NCBI GenBank assembly: GCA_037074615.1
Contig: CM073522.1
Coordinates: forward strand, 23,930,962-23,994,961
Source: Leucaena leucocephala
Lineage: Eukaryota > Streptophyta > Magnoliopsida > Fabales > Fabaceae
Direction of reading: 5' to 3'
Length of the DNA: 64,000 nucleotides
Each line of letters opens with the position of its first letter. Position 1 is the first letter of the stretch. Positions 1-11,442 of this stretch are shown here, one piece after another. Under the pieces are notes generated by a model that was given only the letters and a program-made list of their open reading frames with translations, made no database searches and was not told the origin of the DNA. Made by a program: the position numbers and the translations under genes.

Positions 1-73
1 TATGATGTCCTGCACAAGATTTTTTCGGTATTCATGTCTGTTTGGCTCATATTGTTATTTTCAAATTTTGAAG

Positions 74-3000
74 AACTTTACCTGCAAATACTTGCCAAGG
101 CCTTAGCGCATCACTTTGAGTCAAAGTTGCTACTGCTAGATATTGTTGACTTCTCTTTCAAGGTGATTATTTTCAAATTTTAATTTCATTTATTTAAATT
201 GAATAAGCAAATTTTCACATCTGATCTGTTTCCCTTGTACAGATGCAAAGCAAATATGGATGTGCAAGAAAAGAATCAGTAAGTTGTATTTTGCTCTGAA
301 CATTTGTTTGTTTGCGTTTTTGTCCTGCCATGGTGTCTGTTCTGAATTAAAAACTGAAGATATTTCACTGTTTACACAAAATAAATTTGTTTATTCACTT
401 GTCGTTCCTTAAGTCATATTTTAAAATTATCAACTAGAACATGTATTGACATGAATATTTATGTGGGGAGTGCTTTCTTGCCTGTAATTCTGGACTCTCA
501 ACTTTCCTCAAATAAAATGAATTTTCAGTTCAGTCTATTATATTCTCTCAAGAAGGCATGACAAAAAGTCACAACAATTTTGTTGTTTTGTTAGTGGATT
601 TTCCTAACTGGTTTGCTTTGTTTATAGTCTTTTCAAAGGTCCTTATCTGATGCAACTCTCGAGCGAGTGTCCAGCTTTTTTGGTTCCTTTTCGGTTCTCC
701 CTTCAACTGGAAAAACCAAAGGTAAGAAAGAAACACCCCCAAACAATTATGATATTTCTTAGTATTAAATTACTTTTTCTTGGGAGTAGTGATACTTCTA
801 AGATCTAACTATTAGTATGACGATTGAAATATGATCCCTCTAACATTTAGTAGTGATGTAGTTTTCTTTTTCAGTGCTGATAATTTTTTTATAATGATCA
901 TGGTCAATATCTTCCAAAGGTTATGAATTTTTCTATAACATCATTTCACCATGCAGATTTTGTATGTATGAATATCCTTTAGTTATCGACCGTTTTCTAG
1001 ATTTTACTAAAATATTTTACATTATTTCAGCATATCTTGACTGACAATTTTCATTCAGGCACTTTGCAAACACATAGTAATAATACTGGAAGTTCCACTA
1101 CATCTTCAAAACTTAGTAGGAATTCCTCTACTGCATCTGACATGAGTAGCACTGCCTCCCAATGTGGTCCAACAAATTCAGGTTATACTTGAAAACATTT
1201 ATTTCTCGCTGTCATCCAGCTTTAGCTAACATCCTCATCACTCATTTTTTGATAGATTTGTCTTCTTTATATTATAACTGGGTAAAAAATGTACTAATCT
1301 CCAGGACTATCGGTTTCCAATATGTAAGGCTGGGCTTACTCATCCTTCTCACATCAAAATTTTAATAGCTCTGCTTTTAATTGAGCTATGTACACTGCTC
1401 ACTTCTTTCACCATATTGCTGTAATTAGTAAATCCATATGCTTCTTAATGCTTCTTTGAAAGTTGGATGTAGGTGTAACTTTTAGCTTTTGCTAGGATGT
1501 TCTTAGAATTTTGTACACTTTTTAGTAACAAGAATTTATCCCATATTTAACGACAACAACAACATCTGATCATTCTTAATACAGCTAAAATGCCAATTCC
1601 TTATTTTATAATTGATCTACATAAATTGCAATTTTTCTGTTTGCTCATTGCTTTGGACTTCCATTTTCAGGTCCCTTGAAGCACTCAAGCAGCTTGTGTT
1701 TTGATGAAAAACTCTTTCTACAATTGCTTTACAAGGTGATGTCGTCATATCTTTTCTCTCTAACTTGAATTTGTACTGTATTTTAGAGCTACCATAATTG
1801 GCAATGTTTCCATAGGACAAGTGTAATAAAAAAACTAACATCACTAGTAAAATTGTCTTCATTCCAGGGCTATGGTCCTCTGCTACGCTAATTTTGAAAA
1901 AAAATCTTATTGAAAGAATAGATTTAAGAAAAATTGAATTGGAATATTTCTATCAATAATGGTTTTTAATAAGCAGGATCTATATTATTGTTGCAGGTCT
2001 TGGTTTCTATCTCAGAAAAAAATTCCATCATTTTATACATTAGGGATGCTGAGAAGATTTTCCTCCAATCAGAACGGCTATATAATTTGTTTCATAAAAT
2101 GCTTGAGAAACTTTCAGGGCCAGTGTTGGTACTTGGTTCCCAGATATCAGAAGACGAATGCTCAGAAGTTGATGAAAGGCTCGCAACATTATTTCCTTAC
2201 AACATTGTGATTAAACCACCAGAAGATGAGATTAGTCTTGGAGACTGGAAAGCCCAACTGGAAGAGAACATGAAAATAATTAAGTTTCAAGATAACAAAA
2301 AACACATTGCTGAAGTACTTGCAGCAAATGATATTGAATGTAATGACTTGAATTCAATCTGCCGTGCAGACACAATGGTACTAAGTGATATTGAAAAGAT
2401 TGTGGTATCTGCAATACGTTACCACTTGATGAATACCAAGGATCCAGAATACCGAAATGGGAAGCTAGTAATATCATCTGAGAGGTAAGAATCTGGATAT
2501 ATGATTTATAAGCATTCATTTAAGGATAATGTTTTCTAGTTACTGATGTCGGTAATGAACAGTTTGTCCCATGGTTTGAATCTATTTCAAGAAGGCAAAA
2601 GTACTGCTGAAGATACCCTGAAGCTGGAGGCTAATGGAAACAAGGTATGTTTACATCCATTCTCATTATCAAAAGCATGATGGATCAGCACATTTGCTTC
2701 CAAAACAAATAAACAAATAAAAGAGGAAGAAAAAGATTATGAATATGATGAAAGAGGTCTCATAATTCTAACTTGACATTGTAGGACTCAGCCGGTGGAG
2801 AGTGCAATGGTGCAAAAAATGAGGTACAGTCTGACACTCAAGCACCTGAAAACAAAAGTGAGACAGAAATATATTCCTCTAGCAAAGAGTGACGGAGAGA
2901 ATTCTGCTCCAAAAGCAGCTGTAAGATTGATTTCCCAGTAGCTAACCTCAAGAAGATGTGCATTAGAGGGGTCTTGAAAGGAAGAGCAATCTTTCTTTTC

Positions 3001-5531
3001 ATTTTAGATCCCACTGGTCAGGCCCTTATTGAACCTCTTCTAATGATGAAAAACAAAAGAAACTCTATCAAGACCCTTCTATGCCTATGAGCAGCTGGCA
3101 ACTGTTACTGGTTTCTATATTGATAGCTAATATCTTCATTAAATACGACACATTCTTTTTAACATTGCACTATTTCATTAATTTTTGTCCCAGTTGACTA
3201 TAATAACATGATTGTTTTAGAGATTTGATAGTTAAGGCAACACAAATCATTCCTGAGCATGTCTTCATTTGACTCCAAGGCCTAAAGTTTGAAACTATTT
3301 GATATTAACAAATGTTTTACATGGTTACTTTCTTTTGTTATTTCATTTTTTTACTACTATTATTATTATTATTTGTGTTGCCACAAGTTTATTTTTGTGC
3401 TTGCAGGAAGTTCCTCCTGACAATGAGTTTGAGAAGCGCATTAGACCAGTGGTCATCCCTGCAAATGAGATAGGAGTTACATTTGCAGATATTGGTGCGT
3501 TAAATGAAATTAAAGAGTCACTCCAAGAGCTGGTCATGCTTCCCCTTCGAAGGCCAGATCTCTTCAAAGGTGGACTCCTTAAGCCTTGTAGAGGTATATT
3601 GCTTTTCGGACCTCCAGGTACTGGAAAAACAATGCTTGCAAAGGCAATTGCAAATGAAGCTGGAGCAAGCTTTATCAATGTCTCAATGTCTACCATCACT
3701 TCAAAATGGTTTGGAGAAGACGAGAAAAATGTCCGAGCTCTGTTCACATTGGCAGCAAAGGTTGCCCCAACTATTATTTTTGTTGATGAGGTTGACAGCA
3801 TGCTTGGGCAGCGAACAAGAGTTGGAGAACACGAGGCTATGAGGAAGATTAAAAATGAATTCATGACGCACTGGGATGGTCTATTGACAAAACCTGGGGA
3901 GCAGATTCTAGTCCTTGCTGCAACCAACAGGCCATTTGACCTTGATGAAGCAATCATTCGACGGTTTGAGCGAAGGCAAGTCATTATAGTTGCATTGGTT
4001 GTTTGTTTGTTTCTGATTAATTTCAATATTGTCCTTGTTAGAAAAAGTGCATACACGATCTTTATCAACAGTTAGGTGCTCGCAAGAAAGCAAAAGGCTG
4101 AATCAAACTATAAATTTTTGTCTTAAAATAAAAGCTTTTACACATAGATTGCAAATGGCTCCATCATAGGACATGGTACTTTTAAAACATTTCTAATCTC
4201 TAAAGTCTTCAATTGTATAAAATGTCTCATATTCGTGTTTACTTACAGGAAAATACATCTATGTCTCAATTTGCGTTACTATTTATTATGAAGATTCCCT
4301 GAAGCATCTCTTAGCAATGCTATTGAATAATTTGATTTTCAAACGCATACAATTATTGAGATTTGCAACTGATGCCTATGTAACTGTTCATGTTGAGCAG
4401 AATCATGGTTGGCCTTCCATCTGTTGAGAACAGGGAAATGATCTTGAAGACTCTACTAGCTAAGGAAAAGACTGAAAATTTAGACTTCAAAGAGCTTGCT
4501 GTCATGACAGAAGGATACAGTGGAAGTGATCTTAAGGTTTGTTTTGTAGCTTGTGATTCTAGTTTACTGCTTCTGATGTGTTGTTACCATCTCTTGACAC
4601 TCAATTTCTGTATAAACAGAATTTGTGCACAGCTGCTGCTTATCAACCTGTTAGGGAGCTCATAAAGCAGGAGAGATTGAAAAATATGGTAGTGTTACTA
4701 AGAAACTTTCACAATGCTAACTTGTGACATTATCTCAATGTATCCATTCAATTTAATCAATAGCATTTTGACTGACTGGCATCAATTTTATCTTTTTTTG
4801 AGGAAAAGAATAAAAAAGCAGCAGAAGAACAAAGCTCAGAGGATGCTTCAGATACTAAGGAGGATGGAGGAGAAGAGAAAGTAATTACCTTGAGGGATTT
4901 AAACATGGAAGACATGAGACAGGCTAAGAGTCAGGTAAGTTTAACTGAAAACCTTCACAATTCACATGAATGACTATCGATTTACATTGTTCTGGTGGTT
5001 CAAGGGAATTCAGTGACTAATATTTGACATTTGGGTAAATAGTATATGGTTGATGATAATTTTTAGTATGACGTATCAGATGATAGCAATCAAAGATTCA
5101 CTTAACCTGTACTTGATTCATCACTGGATGGATTTCGCTACTCTTTTGCTTCCTTTCTATTATGTGTTTCTTGAAAAGACTTACCTTAACGGTCTTTTAT
5201 CATATAACCAAATGGCTGTGTAGTGCGTACACCTAAACTTTTAAAATAGATCATAAACTTGTCTAGTGACCCCTCTTGATTGTACTTGTAAAAACTTGAT
5301 CATTTATCAAAGTGACACAGAGGAATCAAGGTCTTGTGTTCTTCCAGCAGAGTATCTATTTCTACATATAGCGATTTCGTTATCCTTATGAAAGCTTAAT
5401 GGTTTTTTTTAATGCAGGTTGCTGCAAGTTTTGCTGCTGAAGGATCAATAATGGCTGAGCTGAAGCAGTGGAATGAGCTATATGGAGAAGGAGGTTCAAG
5501 AAAGAAACAACAACTCACTTACTTCCTTTAG
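74..5531 (+). CDS. AAA-type ATPase, 3' part of gene (At4g28000/At5g52882-like), one exon frameshifted
   Basis: Probable exons: about 74-162, 243-278, 628-721, 1059-1181, 1671-1735, 1997-2484, 2563-2644, 2785-2920, 3407-3975, 4401-4536, 4620-4688, 4803-4934 and 5418-5531; the 5' end lies outside the window. The C-terminal AAA domain is in the 3407-4688 exons. It shows Walker A GPPGTGKT, Walker B IIFVDEVD, the sensor-1 stretch AATNRPFD and arginine-finger-like RRFERR, then a vps4/spastin-like small helical domain. The upstream exon (1997-2484) encodes the conserved block before the linker. The protein ends GEGGSRKKQQLTYFL, as I recall for this plant family, which is related to DAA1 and to meiotic-clade (spastin/katanin-like) AAA proteins. 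Phases agree at every junction except the 2785-2920 exon. The substrate is unknown. Family assignment is firm; whether this copy is functional is not. Confidence 0.9.
2785..2920 (+). other. Frameshifted linker exon of the AAA ATPase gene
   Basis: The preceding exons sum to whole codons at 2644, and the next exon opens in phase 0 at 3407 (EVPPDNEFEKR). This exon is 136 nt, one more than a multiple of three. Read in the incoming frame it gives a sensible acidic linker and then stops at TGA 2890-2892. The second half reads well only in the +1 frame, ending SDGENSAPKAA. A one-base gain or two-base loss near 2858-2866 explains this. Skipping the exon, or using an internal GT at 2824, would restore the frame. 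Confidence 0.8.
3976..4400 (+). other. GC-AG intron inside the AAA domain
   Basis: The exon ends CGAAG at 3975 and the intron opens GCAAGT, not GT. It closes GAGCAG at 4400. Joining 3975 to 4401 completes an AGA arginine codon and gives FERR-IMVGLP, the uninterrupted family sequence. No nearby GT donor keeps this frame. AG|GCAAGT is the usual strong consensus of minor GC-AG introns. Confidence 0.85.
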
Positions 5532-6016
5532 GATATATGTAGAAAGCTAGTAAGCTATGGACTTGTCAATATTCTTTCAACAAAACACAAGAACATAGCC
5601 CATAAATCTGAGATTGAAAGGTCCAAGCATGCCAAGGTGATGCTCTCAAAAATCAAAAGCAATATCTTATAAATATAGGAGAGCTAAAAATCCAGGCATA
5701 TACCCTCCAAATGGTGTGTAATTCATCATATCATACATCATGTTTAGAGAGGCTTGTCGGTATTTGATTGGGTTGTCTAGAAACCAATGGCCACCTGGAC
5801 TAGTACTAGGGGACCTGTAATTGGTTTTAGAAGATGCATTGGCTTTTCAGTGAGTAGGAGTGATTTATACCCAACCTTTTAGGTGAATGATGTATTTTGT
5901 AAGAACGGCATTGTCAGACAGTGAACTCTTGTATAATGGTTGTGTAATTGTTTGTTTCTTTTGGTTATGTTGATATAGAAAATATACCTTTGATTTGTGC
6001 CTTTTGATCTTAAACC
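5532..6016 (+). other. 3' UTR and downstream flank of the ATPase gene
   Basis: No coding signal is seen after the stop codon at 5529-5531. The stretch is T-rich with several poly(A)-signal-like words (for example AATATCTTATAAATA near 5660 and TATAATGG near 5932). I cannot place the cleavage site. A hAT MITE begins at 6017. Confidence 0.5.
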
Positions 6017-6450
6017 TGGGGTGCTCATTGGACCAGGATAATCTCATCCCGTCTTAGTGAATATAGACAGAACAATATTTTCCGTTCTGTATCCCGTCCC
6101 GGTCTCGTCCTAGGATGGCCCACTTTTTTTTAAATGATATAATTATTATATCATAATAATATTTATAATTATTACATATATACATACGTTATAAATATAA
6201 TTATAAAATGATATATACATTATAAATATATTTAGAAATTATAATACTTATATATCTCTTATAATTATTATATATAAAATAAAGTAATATAATTTTAAAA
6301 AATAATAATATATATAAAATACTCCCCCTCTTGTCCCATTCTGATATAATTGGGATTAGGACGGGACAATATATTAAGATTGGGATATGATTGAGATTAG
6401 GATGGGACAATGGATTAGGATTAGAACAAGACAATGATAAACACCCTTAC
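6017..6450. mobile_element. hAT-type MITE
   Basis: The left end TGGGGTGCTCAT and the inverted right end TAAGGGTGTTTAT form imperfect terminal repeats. They are flanked by CTTAAACC (6009-6016) and CTTAAATC (6451-6458), an 8-bp target duplication with one mismatch, the hAT length. Subterminal GGGAC/GTCCC words occur at both ends (for example CCCGTCCC near 6091 and GGGACGGGAC-like words near 6360). The core is almost pure A+T. The same GTCCC-rich ends occur in the larger hAT element at 15101, so the two are probably related. No coding capacity. Confidence 0.7.
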
Positions 6451-6770
6451 TTAAATCTATGGGTATAAGTAGAATCACATATTTTAACTTTAGTTCCATA
6501 ACAAATTTACCCTTTTGTTTAGAGAAAAAGAGAAGGAGAGGTCGAAGATGAGAGAAGAAATGAGATGCTGAGCGAACCCTTGGAGTAACTTTCATCATAT
6601 GTAAACTGACTCCCCATCCTCTGTATACTTTTTTGTGCAGTTTTTAGAAGTTGCGCAAGTGTAACCTTCTTATAAAGGGAAAAATACCTACACTTACTCG
6701 TTATTTCTTATTTGTTATATACACTTGACCGATTAGCCAGTATACGTTTTACCTTCCCTCTATTTATTTT
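6451..6770. other. AT-rich spacer
   Basis: I see no gene or clear repeat here. It may include the outermost part of the left arm of the next element, whose end I cannot fix. Confidence 0.4.
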
Positions 6771-8405
6771 AAATTATAGATACTCCTTTCTATTTTAAAA
6801 ATTTATATAGATCTTCTTTAAAATTAAAATATATGTTGTATAAATCTCTATTCTAGCTTTGAGATTTAACTTTCATCCATCCAACTATTAGTTGACTATT
6901 AAATTACAATATTGACTTATATTTTTGACTAAAATACCCCTACTTAACATAAATATTACTTAATAATTATTTAATCACGTATAACTATTCAAAATTAAAA
7001 AAATAATTTTAATATAGATTTCAATTTTTTTGTCAAACTTTTAAATTGATTACCATATTAACCTTTTAACAACCGTCTAGCAATGTTAAATTTGGAAGGG
7101 TGGAGAAGTAAACATAAACGTTTGAAAGCAAAACACAGCACTTTTCCTACTTAACAGTTCAAACGTCCGACTGGAAAACCATTTCACCCTCACGCTCTCT
7201 CTCTTTCTTCTTCCCCACAATTTTCATTCGATCATTACGCACTTTCTTCTTACAACTCCCTCCTCCCTCACTTCTTTTTTCTTCTCTCATATCTCACTCT
7301 CATCTCAATGGCCCACCTTCTCTTTCAAGCTCAACATCAGGTTTTACATTGTAAAAAGAAACCAATAGAATCCGAAAGAACACTCCCTGAAAAATTCTGT
7401 GCTCCTTCATACCCAACATTGACGCCCCACTAATGGTTTCAACCACCGGAGAATTGTCGACAAGGGTCGACTTGGAACTGTGCACGCAAGGGTGGCTCGA
7501 CAAACAGGAACTCGTAACAGTCAAAAGGATTCACCCTTGGCTTATTCTGAGCAACGCAGGACTTGGGTTCTCCTCTGTGATAAAATGGGTCTCATCAGCA
7601 CAACACCCCAATATAGTTCCAATAGCGAGTGAATCCATGGGAATGGTAAGCCTAGACTTGTATCCGCATCAAAATCCAGGTGGGACTTCGCTTTCGGATT
7701 GGACAAAGAGGTTGAAAATCACAGCAAGAGTATCGACACGAACATCCTCATAGATGTGAACTTCTGTGCCAGAATTTCAGACTATGGACTCAACTTTTTA
7801 ACATCGACAGAGAGGAGATGGATAATTGGGGTTCGTGTGAACAGATGCGAGTGGCTGCCGGCTGACTACTTCCTTGACCGGAAGTCGCCCGATGAGACAG
7901 TGGGGAGAGATCGGCGCCGGGCACCAAGAGTGTGCACGATCTTTTCTCCCTTGCACCCCTTCTCTCTCTACCTGCCACATCAGAAACCGTCAATGGCACA
8001 GCACATGCTAGTTTGAAAAACCAGTGGAACCCACCACACAAAAGAGATGGACGTTTGAACAGCTAATAGCAGTGGGAAAATTGCTCTGTTTTTAAATATT
8101 TGTTTTACTTTTATACCATTCAAAACTTAATAGTACTAGACACGTAGAGAAAAATTTCATTATTAAAATTATGCCTTAACCCTTATAAAGTTAATTAATT
8201 TTATAATAATAGATTTTTATTTTTCAATAAATTTACAAACTTTTAATGTTAAAAGATAGGATTTGGTATAATTAGGGGTAAAATTGTAAACAAGATTTAT
8301 TCTGATATGATTTTTAATTAAAAAATATATTTCAAGATTTTTTTTAAATATTCTTTAACAGTGTTAATGTTTGGACTAGAATGTATGTTTTTAAAATAAA
8401 GGTGA
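6770..8405. mobile_element. Probable Pack-MULE carrying a kinase-like gene fragment
   Basis: Inverted arms flank a GC-richer core. The left arm (about 7060-7170) has GTCTAG, TTAAATTTGGAA, AGAAGTAAA, GCACTTTTCCTACT and GTTCAAACGTCC in order. The reverse complement of about 8040-8150 has GTCTAG, TTAAGTTTTGAA, AAAAGTAAA, GCAATTTTCCCACT and GTTCAAACGTCC in the same order. Weaker similarity, including ACCCCTA in both arms, continues outward. Long arms around host gene pieces are typical of Pack-MULEs. The outer ends and the 9-bp duplication are not resolved, so the limits are approximate. Confidence 0.55.
7299..7835 (+). pseudogene. Receptor-like kinase-type gene fragment, broken
   Basis: Three reading-frame pieces resemble one plant kinase-like protein. 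The first (about 7299-7433) begins at an ATG and includes FCAPSYPTLTP. The second (about 7436-7735) holds a beta-3-like VKRIHPW, the stretch AQHPNIVPI, and GMVSLDLYPHQNPGG then SLSDWTKRLKI. The third (about 7735-7835) holds NILIDVNFCARISDYGLNFL, which has DYG in place of DFG. Sequence between KRLKI and NILID that normally carries the catalytic HRD loop is missing. A stop at the first join plus a frame change at the second make this a pseudogene. The precise kinase subfamily is not certain. Confidence 0.65.
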
Positions 8406-8456
8406 GTTTTGTGTAATAAAAGCAAATCAGAAGAGAAGAGTGGTTAGATTATTTTA

Positions 8457-8960
8457 GGGTGTGTTTGGATTAGCTTTTGGAGAGTAGATTCTGGAGAATA
8501 GATTTTGAGGAGAATAGATTTTGAGAAGAATAGATTTTGGGAATAGAGATGTTTGGATGATTAGTAGTATAATCACTTTTTATATTGGTAAATTACCAAA
8601 AAGGGTATGATTTGATTAAAAGTAAGAGAGAGGAAAGATGATAGAGAAAAAATGGGAGAGAGAAGAGAGTGGAGAGAGGAGAGAGGAGAGAGAAAAAGAG
8701 GGATAAGAGAAGAGAGAGGAAAGAGAAAAAGAGAGATATGAGATGAGAGAGGAGAGAGGGTGTAAGAAAAAGTAAAGGTATAATAGTAATTGGATAATCC
8801 ATAACCTAGGTTTCAAACCAAAAGCTATTTTTAGTGGCTTATTTAAAATTTAGGTTTTACCCAAAATCAATTCTCAATAAAAATGACTGTTTGTGTAAAA
8901 AATTTTTAAACCGCGATTTTGGCCAAAATCAATTCTTAGAATTGATATCCAAACACACAC
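8457..8960. mobile_element. Tourist-like (PIF/Harbinger) MITE
   Basis: The left end GGGTGTGTTTGGAT and the inverted right end GTGTGTGTTTGGAT are flanked by TTA at 8454-8456 and 8961-8963, the 3-bp duplication of PIF/Harbinger elements. Inside, an AGATTTTG-type motif repeats near 8475-8545 and a GAGA-rich purine run covers about 8625-8760. The core near 8865-8940 repeats CCAAAATCAATTCT. No coding capacity. Confidence 0.75.
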
Positions 8961-10301
8961 TTACTCGAACAAATTGTTGTTGTTACACAGGCATGATGTC
9001 TCCAATTTAGCTGTTTTTACTAGAATTTGTTTTACTGTGATCAACGCAAGACAACCTTTTAGTATAGCTTATTGTCAACAATGTATTTCATATATCCTAG
9101 ATTTACACATATATATACCAATTTATTCCCTCTCTAGTCAATATACAATTCAAATTGCCTTTCTCCATGTATAATGTCCACACTTACTAAATCAGTAAAA
9201 TACATGGTATTAAAAATGGAACGGACCGGTTGGGTTGACCCAGAAACCGGCAACCCTGCCCTTGTCTAGGGGGAAATTTGACCTACGATGACTCAGGGAA
9301 CCGTTGTGGCTTGGGAGTAACTGGGTAATCAGTTGGGTTGGGTGGGTTGCCTGGGTAAATTTTTTTCCCTCAAGACTTGGAAAAACGGTGTCGTTTTTTG
9401 CTTCTTCTTCTTTTTTTAAAAAGAAAATAGCAATCTTCCTGTAGCTTCAGCCTCCCTAAAGAAGATAATGACGGAAGAAGATGGAAAATGGAATAAGAGA
9501 AAGATGAAAAGAGGAAAGAAAAATAAAAGCTATTATTTTCACTTAAGAATCACCATATATCGTAGGTTGCAGAGAGAAAGATGGATGAGAGAGAACAATG
9601 CAAGGAGATGTAGGGATGAGAGTGAACATGGATGAGGGTGAATGACAAAGTAGGGACGATGAACTAGAAATGTTGTTGTTGCTGAGATCTGAAGCTCACT
9701 CGCCGTTGGTGATGTTGATAAGGGTCAATGAGGGAGTCGGGATGGAGGTATTGGGTGAAGACAATCCACTTTGTGAAACTGTGTCAAAATGGAATCGATT
9801 CAAAACGACGTTACTGCATAGATCAGGCTTATAAATTCTCTCGTTTCAATTCTAAAACAGAAGACGGAGGTTTAGGGTTTGTTATCTTTTCTCTTTATGT
9901 GTAAATAAATTTAAGTAAAATATATTAAAACCAAAACGCATAGTACATTTACAATGCGCCTAGCCCATGTCTCATCAATTGGATATTATTTTTTTACCTC
10001 TCAATAACCTCTCAATTTAATTCTCCACTGCTTTATAAACACATTTAAATTTAATAAAAGGTTAAGGTGCGCACAACACTCTAAAATAATTTTGATGGTA
10101 CAATTGACATCTTAAACTATAATTGCACCTTAAAATAATTTTTTAGGTACAATTAACACCCTCTACTAACTTTTGTCAGAAATTCTATTAAACCAGGTCC
10201 ATCTAAGCTTTTTTTTCTATGCCATTCTTTAAATTCCACCAGTGAAATTTATTTTTTTTTAAAAAAATACGAGGAATCTGAAACCTCAATGTCAAAGACT
10301 T

Positions 10302-10658
10302 GGGTTAAGGTGCAAATCTACCTATAAAGTATTTCCTTATGCGCACCAAACACTATAATTTTTTTTTGAATATAAAAATATATAAAGTTTTTAATTACCA
10401 TGGCTGTTAAAATAACATAATGTCCGTTACTTTTTGTATCAGATAAAACTTAATGGTTAATGTTGTTGACTTAACAGTTGTTATATGTTTGTATTACTTT
10501 TTGTATCAGATAAAACTTAATGGTTAATGTTGTTGACTTAAAAGTTGTTATATGTTTGTACCATTTTGTAAACTTTGAGTACTTTTGTACCTAAGGAAAT
10601 TTTATGGTGTTTGATGTATATGGGAGATTACTTCATAGGTAGATTTGAACCTTAACGC
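10302..10658. mobile_element. Small MULE-like MITE nested in the larger MULE
   Basis: Ends GGGTTAAGGTGCAAATCTAC and, inverted, GCGTTAAGGTTCAAATCTAC match for nearly 30 bp. They are flanked by CAAAGACTT (10293-10301) and CAAAGACTC (10659-10667), a 9-bp duplication with one mismatch. The terminal word GTTAAGG is shared with the host MULE, so the two are probably related. A 67-bp tandem duplication lies inside. Confidence 0.75.
10429..10560. repeat. 67-bp tandem duplication
   Basis: ACTTTTTGTATCAGATAAAA begins at 10429 and again at 10496. The two units differ by about one base (TTAACAG versus TTAAAAG). It lies within the small MULE. Confidence 0.9.
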
Positions 10659-11442
10659 CAAAGACTCAGGCTTCATAAATTAGAATTGAAGGTGCGAGGA
10701 GGAGGAAGAAGGTGCGACGAAGAGGAAGAAAGTGTGATATAGAACGACATATATGCAGCTACAATACAGTTGTTCAGAAAGACAAAGAAAGAGCATGTGA
10801 AGGGAGAATATCTTTCCCAGGCAATTCAACTCCACCGTCAAACGGATGTCATAAACCTGATTGATGCAAAATCTCCATATAATTCAAGACAACAAAGAAA
10901 CGAAACTACCAATCCACACTTATCAACAAACCACAGCCCAGCTCTGCAATATTACTCATTCACATATACATCTCGCAAACCAATTACAGCTCTTCGTCCC
11001 TCCTTCTTCCTTTCCTCCTCCTCGCACCTTCAATTCTAATTTCTGAACCATAAATCTTCGACATTGAGGTTCAGATTCCTCTTGTATTTTTATTTAAAAA
11101 TATTTTTACAGGTGAAATTTAAGGAATGACATGGAAAAGAAAATTTATGTGGACATGGTATAACGAAATTTCTAACGGAAGTTAATAGAGGGTGCTGATT
11201 ACACTTAAAAAAATATTTTAGAGTGTTAATTGTACCCTTAAATAGTTTAGGGTGCTAATTGCACCACTAAAATTATAGGTGTTGAGCGCACCTTAACCCT
11301 TTAATAAAAAATATTTATAATCAAATATAAATATCTAAAGGTGTAATTATATTATTTTAATTATAACTGGTCTGACCTTGAGTTAACTTCAGTTTGACCC
11401 ACTACCTCGACCAGTTCATTAACCTGTCCGATTTTTAATACC

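Larger units (their letters stand above)
10060..11299. mobile_element. MULE-like element with arms of about 300 bp
   Basis: The left end GGTTAAGGTGCGCACAACAC matches the inverted right end GGGTTAAGGTGCGCTCAACA, and similarity continues for about 300 bp (left 10060-10301 plus 10659-10725; right about 10985-11299). Flanks are TTTAATAAAA at 10050-10059 and 11300-11309, a perfect 9- to 10-bp duplication as in Mutator-like elements. It sits inside the 9206-11442 element and is itself interrupted at 10302-10658. The centre (about 10730-10980) has no gene I recognise. Confidence 0.8.
9206..11442. mobile_element. Non-autonomous TIR DNA transposon, interrupted by two MULEs
   Basis: The left end GGTATTAAAAATGGAACGGA matches the inverted right end GGTATTAAAAATCGGACAGG, followed on both sides by CCGGTT/CTGGTC-type words. 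Without the insert the element is about 1 kb. The target duplication is unclear: TAAAATACAT stands before the left end and TAAAATAACAT lies four bases after the right end. The superfamily is not settled. The motif AAACGGTGTCGTTTT occurs near 9384 and AAAACGACGTT near 9802. No ORF is credible. Confidence 0.6.

Noticed and set aside
3343..4068. Long minus-strand frame over the AAA exon
   Set aside because: It is the antisense of the conserved ATPase exon and has no features of its own.
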